Origin: Manihot esculenta
Lineage: Eukaryota; Streptophyta; Magnoliopsida; Malpighiales; Euphorbiaceae
NCBI RefSeq assembly: GCF_001659605.2
Contig: NC_035167.2
Span: 3,286,001-3,350,000 of the forward strand
Direction of reading: 5' to 3'
DNA length: 64,000 bases
In this document: positions 11,183 to 19,977 of the stretch, in pieces
How the letters are laid out: every line of letters starts with the position of its first letter
Numbering within the stretch: position 1 is the stretch's first letter
Program-made: the position numbers and the translations under genes
The notes under the pieces: generated by a model
The model's database searches: none
What the model was told of the DNA's origin: nothing
The model's input: the letters and a program-made list of their open reading frames with translations, nothing else

Positions 11183-14100
11183 TTAAGGAAAATACCTTTT
11201 TAGGTGCTGGATGTTCCAAGCGTGGGGCTCGGGGTTTCCTTGCATGTCTTCGATTCGGTATACCCCTGGCTTGACCACTTTTGTTACCTTGAAAGGTCCT
11301 TCCCAGGTTGGTGCTAGTTTGCCTGCGGCTGCTCTTTTTCCTGTAGCTTCCAGGTTTCTCAATGCCAAGTCCCCTACCTTCAAGCTTCTTTCCCTGACCT
11401 TTTGGTTGTAATATCGTGCTGCTCGTTGTTGATAAGCAGCAGTCCGGACTTGAGCTTCTTCCCTGACTTCTTCAAGAGCATCCAGGTTGCTTCTTAACTT
11501 GTCCCCATTAGCGTCCTCACTAACAAATTGGACTCGATGAGTGGGGATCTGCAACTCAACTGGAACTACGGCCTCTGTGCCGTAAGCGAGTGCGAACGGT
11601 GTTTCTTTAGTGGGTGCTCTTGGAGTAGTTCGAAGTGCCCATAGGATGCTATTGAGTTCTTCTGCCCAATTCTCCTTTGCACCATCCAGCCGCTTCCTTA
11701 ATCCTTGGAGGATTGCTCTGTTAGTGACTTCTGTTTGGCCATTAGTCTGAGGATGAGCCACGGAGGAGAACTTATGCCATATGCCCATGTTCGTCGTGAA
11801 GGTTTTGAAAGTGCTGCAGTCAAATTGTCTGCCGTTGTCTGAGATAAGCACTCTGGGTATGCCAAATCTGCAGATGATATGCCCCCATACAAAATCTATC
11901 ATCTTTCTGGCTGTGATTGTGGCAATTGCTTCTGCCTCTGGCCATTTCGAGAAGTATTCCACAGCCACTACTACAAATTTCCTTTGCCCCGTAGTCTTGG
12001 GGAAAGGTCCCAGGATGTCAATTCCCCACTGTGAGAAAGGCCATGGACTGGATATGCTTGCTTGAGGAGTGGCAGGGGTCCTGATGGTGTTAGCAAATCT
12101 CTGGCATACGTCGTACCTCCGGACAAACTCTTCTGCTTCTTTTTTAACAGTGGGCCAATAGTATCCTTGCCTGAATATTTTGTTGGCTAATGTCCCTGCT
12201 CCCTCGTGAGCTCCACATAGGCCTCTATGTATCTCTTCCATTATCCTCATAGCCTCTTCCGAGCTCACACATCGGAGCCATGGGCTGGACTTCCCTTTTC
12301 TGTATAAGGTTCCTCTTATTACCTGGTAATTGGCAGCTCGAGCTGCTATCTTTCTGGCTTCGTCTTTATCTTCAGGGAGCTCACCCTTCTCTAAGTATTT
12401 TAGATAAGGACTTATCCATGTTAGGCTCTGTTCCACCTGCAGTGTCGTGTTTGCCTTTTTGAAAGCAGGTGTACGGACATGCTGTATATATACTTCATCG
12501 GGAAGCTGCTCTAGTTCTTCTCTAAACAACCGACTAAGCAGGTCTGCCTCCTCGTTTTCATCCCGAGGTATCCTTTGAAACCTGACGATAACTCCCCGAC
12601 CCGTAAGCTCAGCCTCTATAGTTTTGACTTTATCAAGATAGTTCTGCATGATAGGGTCCCTAGCCTGATATACTCCCGTCACCTGGTTGATCACCAACTG
12701 AGAGTCGCTATTTACTTCGAGGTCGGTTACCCCCACTTCCAAGGCTACCAACATCCCATTCACCAAGGCCTCATATTCGGCCATATTGTTGGAAGCCTTG
12801 AACTCCATCCGTAAAGCATAACATACTTTAAAGCCCTCCGGCCCTTTAAGCATTACTCCAGCGCCACTGCCCTCAGCACCTGATGCTCCGTCTACATATA
12901 GCTTCCAGCTAAATTCTTGGGAAAGCTCTTCCTCTCCCTCCTTTCTTGGTATCTCCGAGGATGATCCTTCCTTCTCCTCATTGAATGAGCATTCTGCAAT
13001 GAAGTCAGCCAGCGCTTGAGATTTTATAGCTGTCCGAGGTCGGTATTCCAAACAATAGGGGCTGATCTCTACGGACCAAGCCAACATTCGCCCTGAAGTT
13101 TCCGGCCTGCGTAAAATCTTCTTTAGGGGTTGATCTGTCATCACAACTCCTTGGTGGCCTTCTAGATAAACTTTGAATTTCCGGACTGCCAACAGCAGGG
13201 CATAAGCCGATTTTTCTATGTTTGAATACCTGACTTCGGTATCTCTGAGCACCTTGCTGACGTAGAAGACAGGCTTCTGCTCTCCTTCTTCCACCCTTAC
13301 TAGTACTGCGCTGACTGCTTGCTCTGAGGCTGCCAAGTATATCAAGAGTTCTTCCCCTTTTATGGGGCTGCTGAGCACGTGAGGCGAGCTGATGTATTCC
13401 TTAAGCTCTGTGAAGGCTTTTTGGCAGTCTTCTGTCCATTCAAAATTTGGAACCTTCCTCAATTTTTTGAAAAATGGCAAACACTTTTCTGCCGACCTCG
13501 ACATAAATCGGTTAAGCGCCACTACTTTCCCAGTTAATCTCTGGACGTCCCTTACACAGGTCGGCTCCGGCATATTTAATATGGCTTCTACCTTCTCCGG
13601 ATTGGGCTCGATGCCTTTTCCGCTTACCATGTATCCCAAGAACTTTCCTCTTCTGATGAAGAAGGCACACTTTGCTGGGTTCAACTTCATTCTGTACTGA
13701 TCTAATACCTCAAATACTTCCCTCAAATCTGCCGTGTGTTGTTGGAAAGTTGAACTTTTGACCACCATGTCATCCACATATACTTCCACGTTTCTGCCGA
13801 TCTGGTTTCTGAAAATTTTATTCATCAACCTCTGATAAGTTGCCCCCGCATTTCTTAACCCAAAGGGCATAGCCCTATAACAGTATGTTCCATCTTCAGT
13901 TATAAATGAGGTTTTCTCCTCATCCGTCTTTTCCATTGGGATTTGGTGGTAACCAGACATAGCATCCAAAGAGGACATATAATCAAATCCGGCCGTTGAG
14001 TCGACCATTTTATTAATGTCAGGGAGGGGGTAACAATCTTTAGGGCAGGCCTTATTCAGGTCAGTAAAATCTATGCACATCCTGTATTTGCCATTTGCTT

Positions 14101-14563
14101 TTTTAACTAACACAGGATTTGCCAACCACTGCGGGTACATAACTTCCCTAATAAAACCTGCCTCTTCTAGCTTCTGCACTTCCTCCCGGGTGGCTTGCTG
14201 CTTCTCTCTTCCCACTACTCTCTTCTTCTGCTTCACAGGTTTGGCCTCGGGGAGGACATTCAGTTGGTGTGTCATCACTTTGGGGTCAATTCCCGGCATG
14301 TCCGAGGGCTTCCATGCGAAGGTCGGCGAGTGACTTCGGATCAGGGCCATGGCTTCACCTTTTTGTTCTTTGGTGAGGCCGGCATTGAGACTGAAGACCT
14401 TACTCGCTTCTTCTTCTGATAGGGAGAAGGTCTCCAGCTCTCCAACGGGCTCTGTCTGGGCTTCCTTTGTCTCATCCCTGACCTCCAAAACTTCCGAGTC
14501 AAGCGCTTCTCCGGTTGAGCTCGGTTCCGTCACTGTGGCCAAGTATACTGCCCTTGCTTCTTC
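11183..14563 (-). CDS. pol: Tat pol: RT, RNase H, second RNase H, integrase
   Basis: This is one uninterrupted frame of about 1120 codons ending in HLKRYFP. In order it holds a reverse transcriptase (RMCIDFTDLNKACPKD, FGLRNAGATYQRLM, catalytic YVDDM), an RNase H with a connection region, and a second archaeal-type RNase H (LYVDGASG, NNMAEYEAL, NSDSQLV) that is diagnostic of the Tat lineage. Next come the integrase zinc-binding region (HRGLCGAHEGA ... YDVC) and a catalytic core with D (WGIDIL), D (ISDNG) and E (GQTE). The first metal-binding cysteine of the HHCC finger is Tyr (RYDVC), which should harm integration. There is no real ATG: the first usable codon is TTG at 14542, and the frame continues upstream through the TAG at 14564-14566 into protease. 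It was therefore made as part of one gag-pol polyprotein. Confidence 0.93.
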   Translation of the reverse strand, partial: EEARAVYLATVTEPSSTGEALDSEVLEVRDETKEAQTEPVGELETFSLSEEEASKVFSLNAGLTKEQKGEAMALIRSHSPTFAWKPSDMPGIDPKVMTHQLNVLPEAKPVKQKKRVVGREKQQATREEVQKLEEAGFIREVMYPQWLANPVLVKKANGKYRMCIDFTDLNKACPKDCYPLPDINKMVDSTAGFDYMSSLDAMSGYHQIPMEKTDEEKTSFITEDGTYCYRAMPFGLRNAGATYQRLMNKIFRNQIGRNVEVYVDDMVVKSSTFQQHTADLREVFEVLDQYRMKLNPAKCAFFIRRGKFLGYMVSGKGIEPNPEKVEAILNMPEPTCVRDVQRLTGKVVALNRFMSRSAEKCLPFFKKLRKVPNFEWTEDCQKAFTELKEYISSPHVLSSPIKGEELLIYLAASEQAVSAVLVRVEEGEQKPVFYVSKVLRDTEVRYSNIEKSAYALLLAVRKFKVYLEGHQGVVMTDQPLKKILRRPETSGRMLAWSVEISPYCLEYRPRTAIKSQALADFIAECSFNEEKEGSSSEIPRKEGEEELSQEFSWKLYVDGASGAEGSGAGVMLKGPEGFKVCYALRMEFKASNNMAEYEALVNGMLVALEVGVTDLEVNSDSQLVINQVTGVYQARDPIMQNYLDKVKTIEAELTGRGVIVRFQRIPRDENEEADLLSRLFREELEQLPDEVYIQHVRTPAFKKANTTLQVEQSLTWISPYLKYLEKGELPEDKDEARKIAARAANYQVIRGTLYRKGKSSPWLRCVSSEEAMRIMEEIHRGLCGAHEGAGTLANKIFRQGYYWPTVKKEAEEFVRRYDVCQRFANTIRTPATPQASISSPWPFSQWGIDILGPFPKTTGQRKFVVVAVEYFSKWPEAEAIATITARKMIDFVWGHIICRFGIPRVLISDNGRQFDCSTFKTFTTNMGIWHKFSSVAHPQTNGQTEVTNRAILQGLRKRLDGAKENWAEELNSILWALRTTPRAPTKETPFALAYGTEAVVPVELQIPTHRVQFVSEDANGDKLRSNLDALEEVREEAQVRTAAYQQRAARYYNQKVRERSLKVGDLALRNLEATGKRAAAGKLAPTWEGPFKVTKVVKPGVYRIEDMQGNPEPHAWNIQHLKRYFP

Positions 14564-15256
14564 CTAGCTGCCCCGTACTATCCCCACTCCTTCCTCCGTT
14601 GGGAACTTGAGTGCCAAATATCTGATGCTAGTAACAGCTTCAAAGTTGAACAACGCCGGTCTCCCCAAAATCGCATTGTAACTCAGCGGGAGCTTGACCA
14701 CCAAAAACACCTCATGATGGGTGCGAGCTCTGGGCGCTTCTCCCAAGGTAAGAGCCAACTTCACTTTTCCTTCTACGAGTACCGGTGCTCCTCCGATCCC
14801 CTTGATTGGTGCCTGGTCTCGGACTAGCTGCTCTTCCGGAATCCCCATCTGCTGGAACACTCTGTATGGCAGCAGGTTGACCTTGCTCCCGTCGTCTACC
14901 AAAACCTTCTTTACCCGATAATTATGAATGACGGCTTCAATGACAAGCGCGTCATCGTGGGGCATCTGAATGCCCTGAGCATCTTCTGAGGAGAAGGTGA
15001 TGGTCAGGGGAGAATGGTCAACGATCTGCATGACTTCCGCATTGCTGGTCTCTCCTTCCCGGTTTCTTTTCTTGCCTCGACGGCTCATCCGTCCTCCCGT
15101 TCCTCCAACAATCATGTTGATGGTCCCACTGGACCCATCATTCACTGGACCACCTCTAATTCTTCTCGGCGTCTGAGCTGCCGGACCGGGCTGAGGCCTC
15201 TGCCCCTCCGATTTCTTCACAAAATTCTTTAGGTGCCCCCTCTTTATCAACCTCTC
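14564..15256 (-). CDS. Tat protease segment, ends at nonsense codon
   Basis: This retroviral-type aspartic protease has the active-site region VLVDDGSKVNLLP (family form D-T/S-G, here D-D-G) and the C-terminal LSYNAILGRPAL motif. At its N-terminal side it begins inside the gag-protease linker (LIKRGHLKNF), because the nested element inserted at 15257 cut it off from gag. At its end a TAG (14564-14566) interrupts a frame that otherwise runs straight into RT. Related proteins usually have Gln here, and CAG to TAG would be a single C-to-T change. Protease would process the polyprotein in the virus-like particle. Confidence 0.85.
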   Translation of the reverse strand, partial: ERLIKRGHLKNFVKKSEGQRPQPGPAAQTPRRIRGGPVNDGSSGTINMIVGGTGGRMSRRGKKRNREGETSNAEVMQIVDHSPLTITFSSEDAQGIQMPHDDALVIEAVIHNYRVKKVLVDDGSKVNLLPYRVFQQMGIPEEQLVRDQAPIKGIGGAPVLVEGKVKLALTLGEAPRARTHHEVFLVVKLPLSYNAILGRPALFNFEAVTSIRYLALKFPTEEGVGIVRGS

Positions 15257-17739
15257 TGTAATACCCGGCTAGAATCCGGCATCGGGATTCCTGCCTTCCG
15301 GCGGAATCTAAGGTGTTGGATCTCTCTAGAAGGGGTAAAATGTGTTTTCTAAAATGTATTTTCTAAATGCTTTTATAATGATTTCAATGGTTTTATTTGA
15401 AAAAAAAAAAAAAATTGAGTTTTGAAAAGAAAAAGACCAAGGAGGCAAGTGCCAGGTTCGGCCGCCGAAAGTGAAGTTCGGCCGCCGAACATGGAAAGGC
15501 TTCGGGAGCGCCTTTGGCCTCCGAAAGTCTTGTTTAAACGAGCTAAGGTTCGGCCGCCGAAGGTGATGTTCGGCCGCCGAACATGAGTTGGTTTCGGATG
15601 GACTTTTGGCTTCCGAAAGTTGAGTTGGGCAGAAACCAGGTTCGGCTGCCGAACCTCAAGTTCGGCCGCCGAACATGGGGGACTTTAGGGTGCTGGTTTG
15701 GCTGCCGAAGGTCTTCGACCAGGCCACCTATAAAGGGCCCTCAGATCAGAAATGGGTGAGTTTTCTCCCCATTCTCGAGCTCAGGTGAGTTTATGCCTTC
15801 CTTTGGTCGTTTTCGTGTTTCCTCTACCCATCTCTCAAGTTTTTCATGATTTCTACCCTTGTGTTTGAAGATTTAAAGCTTAAAAGGAGTTTTGGGAGCT
15901 TGGAGCTTTCGGAGCTTGGATTCTCCATACCTCCGAGTTAGAGATCACGCAACCCTCGATCTTCAAGAGGTAAGTGTAGATCTATGCTTCCTTTTATGTT
16001 TTAATGAGTTTTAAGTAAGTTTATTGGAGTTTTGAATGGGTAGAATGGCATGTTTAGGTTTATGTGGGTTTTATACCCAAATGTATGTTATGTGATGTTT
16101 GTGTTGAGGAGTTTATGTTAGTTTATGCTCCTTTATGCTTGTGGGAGTGAGTATGCATGATTGGGAGAGAGTATGTAAGGATTTGGGTGTTTTGAGTTCG
16201 GTTTTTGGCTAGGCAGAATCGGACCTGTCGTCCAGAGGGGACCAGGTTCGGCCGCCGAAAGGAGTTTCGGCCGCCGAACCTGCATGGGAGGCAGCCTTTC
16301 GGCTGCCGAACGTGCCCCCGAAGGAGGGACTTTCGTTTCTGTCCTAGGGTTTCGGCCGCCGAACCTGCCGCCGAACCTACCCGAGTTTCGTCTCTGGAAG
16401 GGACTTTCGGCCGCCGAAGGTGCCGCCGAAAGTGCCCTGTCCAGCCTTTTCTTGGGTGTTTTCTATGCATGTTTAAGTGATGTTTAGAGGGGTTTTTGGG
16501 GAGATGTTTATGAGTTGTTAGAATGTGTTTGGCACCTCATTCGAGTCCACCTGTGTAGGATTGGACCCGAGAGACCGAGGAGGCCAGTAGTGCTAGCAGT
16601 TGCAGAGTCAGTCAGCGTCTGCCAGGAGGTGAGTAGAACTAACTTAATCTTCTATTTTAAGAAAATCGAACGCCTAAAGCATGCTCATGCATCATGGTTA
16701 TATGTAATAGGATGATTGCACTAGTTTCACGAATGTGACGCATTGCATATATATATTGCTGTTTATGTGATGAGGAGGTTTGGACCAAGGCGACTTCAAT
16801 AGCCCATATCTGTCATTGAGTCTTGGGTGAGTCCTTTGAGAGCCGGACAAGTACATATAGGAAAGTCCTTGTGAGCTCTCTGTGGACTAGGCACCCTGTC
16901 ATGTATGTGAAAGTCCTGTGTGAGCTCCTTTGGGGGAGCCGGGCATCGACAGAGGGATTTTTGGAGTCATGTCCGATCCTAGAGAGTAAAGATGCTAGCA
17001 AAGAAAGGAACTCTCTAAAAACATTCCGTGGGGAATGGCATGAGCCCCGAGACGGACCAGAGACAGTTATGTGATTTCTTTGTGTTATGACGCATTCCAT
17101 GAAAGCATGTAATTAATGAACTGTTTTCTCTGTTTCTACTCACTGGGCTTTTTAGCTCACCCCTTTCCCCTAACCCCAGTGTTGCAGGTTTAAGTCAGAG
17201 CTCAGAAGTCAGCAGGGTAAAGATTAAGAGACGTGTGTTTTATGTAATAGTTTATGTTTATGTATCAGTTTAGTGGTTTTAGAAGTGGACATGTAATATA
17301 AGTTGATGTAATGTAATTTGAGATAATGTATGTAACTGATAGTAGAGTTATGTTTATGGATTAAAGTGTGCTTGGCCCTATAGACTGGTTAGTCCCTGTT
17401 AATGCATGGTTATGTCTATGTTATATGTTGAGTTGAGAACCAAACTTGAGGCATGTAATGTTACCCCATTGGAGTATATGATGAGGACTCCAGTGGAGGT
17501 TTTATGATTTTATGATGTATGTTTCATGTCAGGATACATGCACAGGTCAGGTTTGGGTTCATCAGATGTTCAGTTTTCATGTTTTTATGGTTAAGTTTTA
17601 ATCATGTATGGGATTTGACCAGGTAATAGTATGTATGTTTGGCTTGCTACGGGTCCCGGCGGCCTTAAGCCGATCTGGATCCTAGCGCCGGTGGCGGTTC
17701 GGGCCGTTACAGAGGGGTATCGGTTTCCGGGCTGTTACA
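15257..17739 (+). repeat. LTR A (2483 bp)
   Basis: It starts TGTAATACCCGGC and ends GGGCTGTTACA. A TATAAA box lies at 15729-15734. Copies of TTCGGCCGCCGAA or close variants cluster at about 15455-15680 upstream of TATA and again at about 16250-16430. A poly-A tract of 15 is at about 15400. The frames within this LTR (for example 16123-16470) are not genes. Confidence 0.95.
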
Positions 17740-17742
17740 GAG

Positions 17743-17754
17743 TGGTATCAGAGC
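17743..17754 (+). other. Primer-binding site (initiator Met-tRNA type)
   Basis: TGGTATCAGAGC lies three bases after LTR A. It is complementary to the 3' end of plant initiator methionine tRNA, the usual minus-strand primer for many plant LTR retrotransposons. Confidence 0.9.
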
Positions 17755-18082
17755 TTTGGGCCTCAAGAGTACGGTGTTTTGAGCAAGGATGCTCAGGGAT
17801 GAAGGTATCCCACATCGGAAAGAGGTTAGCCTTAAGGTCATAGAAGGGCAAGCACAATAAGAAAGATCAAGAGTAGAATCATGTCCACTAGGATAGGATG
17901 TTGAGTCCTGTCTTGCTATGATGATGTGATATGCCATGATTTCATGCATGTGCATAAATGCTATGATGTATGACATGTTATGTATGCTATGTATGTATGA
18001 TGTAGGTTCATGTGTTTCCACATGGACCGTATGATGCTGATGTTGTTTGTATGCTTGTGTGTTGTTCTTCAGAGGAGCCAGA

Positions 18083-18868
18083 ATGCGAGGTGCTCGTCGA
18101 TCTGTGGAATCGACTGGAGTTCCATCTGAGAGGGAAGGTTTGGACACCTTTCCCCCTGCTCTGCCAAGAGCGCAGTCGTGGGGAGTCAGTAGATGGAGGA
18201 CATCAAGGGACCCTAGGAGGTCTTTTGATGCAAGCAGAGAAGGTATGGATCTAAGAAGGATGTCAGCTAGTATGAGAGAGCCTGAGATGGATGTTCAGAG
18301 GAGAGATATGAGTTTGGATGTGGCTATGTTTGGAGAAGGTATGGGAGATTCTCAGGAGGATGCTCAGACTCAGGATTCTAGGATTTCAGGTTCAGGAGGG
18401 ATTGATCCCTCCATTCTGAGTACAGCCACCACTAGAAGAGTGAAGTGGGGCAGAACCCTTAGGGGTAAGAAGAAGAAGTTTTGGCAGAATTTGAAGGCTA
18501 GTTTGGGTTTTGGTGGCTCAAGCTCTGACTCAGGCAGTTCAAGGTGCTTGAGGTGCGGAAGGCCGCACAAAGGAGCCTGTCGGTTTGGGACGACAGCTTG
18601 TTTTAGGTGTGGACAGGAAGGACACATAGCACGTGAGTGTCCTACTGTGCCCCGGTTAGCACAGTCTCAACCAGCAGCTTCAGCCATGTTTCAGGTTGGT
18701 AGTCGAGGCAGAGGAAGAGGGTCAGCCTTTTCTTCTGAGGGTTCCCGTGGAGAAAGTCCGTCAGCTCCAGCTCGGATCTTCACCCAGGCTCAGCAAGAGG
18801 CAGACACATCGAACATGGTGGTGCCAGGTATGCTCACTTTTGAATGTTCTGATGTGTATGTTTTGTGA
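18083..18868 (+). pseudogene. Shortened gag of three-LTR element
   Basis: The frame from ATG 18083 starts MRGARRSVESTGVPSE, collinear with [16 protein letters not shown] of the 45712 gag-pol. It continues to a GDSQEDAQT region, then jumps to the basic patch before the nucleocapsid (TRRVKWGRTLRGKKKKFW). The central gag domain, more than 200 residues in the relative, is missing. The zinc knuckle [16 protein letters not shown] is intact. The frame ends at a TGA where the relative goes on to protease, so capsid assembly cannot be supported by this protein. Confidence 0.8.
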
Positions 18869-19977
18869 ACCCTAGTGTTTTTCTCTTTCTTTAGTTGCTC
18901 TAGGAACCGTCGAGAGGTTGAGTTGATAGCTTCTGGGCTAGAGTGTTCTCTTTGGTCAGTAGACTCTCGTGTGATTCATCTGTGGCAGAGTCAGTCTGCC
19001 GGTCCAGTTCTGTGTCAGCTGAGGGTAGATGCCTTCCACCCGACATTGAGGTCCTAGACTTGACTGTCTGGACGTCAGTTTAGGGTTGGATTGGTTTTTT
19101 CTACTCGTGGTACTATCTTGGTCTGCAGAGACAAGGTAGTCAGGTTCAGAGGACAGGATGGGTCAGAGGTTTTCTTCTGAGGGAACACAGTAGGGATGCC
19201 TAGAGGTTTGATGTCAGCCTGTCAGGTTCATAGGGTGCGTAGGAGGGGTTGTCAGAGGGTTCCAGCTCTTGTTTGAGAGTTCAGCAGTCAGGTCGGGGAA
19301 CCAGCCTCAGTGCCAGTTGTTAGAGAGAATTCTTAGATGTCTTCCCAGGCGAGTTGTCAGGTTTACCATCTGTCAGGGAGTTAGAGTTTGGTATAGGAGT
19401 GGTGTCTGGACGCAGAACCATTTCTACCCTTCCCTATAGGATGGCGCCTGCATAGAGAGAGGTAGCAGTAGAGTAGAGGCGAGACTTGGTAGACAAGGGG
19501 TCTTGTCCGACCTAGTACCTCACTCGGGATTGCTCCAGTATGGTTGTGGGAAACGAAGGATGAATCCTTGAGACTTTGTAACGACTGTAAGCGGTTAAAC
19601 AAGGTCACTACCAAGGGCAGGTATTCCCATGTAGGATGGATGATCTATTGGGACAGCTAGTAGGAGCTGTTTGTTTTTCCAAGATAGATCTGAAATTCGG
19701 GTACTACCTGTGAGAGTTAGAGTTAGTTTTGGGTTAGTAGTGAGAAGAAGCCAGTTAGTAAAGATGAGAAGAGAAGAGTAAGAGCAGAGAAGGAGGAAGA
19801 TAGAGAAGGATCAGAGTAGCGCAGCAGAAGCTTGTGGAGTTTAGGAACCTGGGAGTTCTTACTCCAGCGTTTGGTGTCTCTCTTTGGAGAGAAGCTTTAG
19901 GATCCACTTGCTTGCTTGCATGCTTGTGTTTGTTGTTTTAACATTCGGGGACGAATGTTTTTGTAAGGGGGGTAGAA
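18869..19977 (+). pseudogene. Decayed protease/early RT and 3' end of three-LTR element
   Basis: Short broken frames match the relative's protease region (for example RREVELIASGLECSLWSV beside [19 protein letters not shown]) and the start of RT around 19380-19700, with many stops and frameshifts. Collinearity is lost near 19740; RNase H, integrase and chromodomain are absent. The last part holds a 7-bp-stem hairpin (19941-19958) and a polypurine tract AAGGGGGGTAGAA ending at 19977. Confidence 0.75.
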
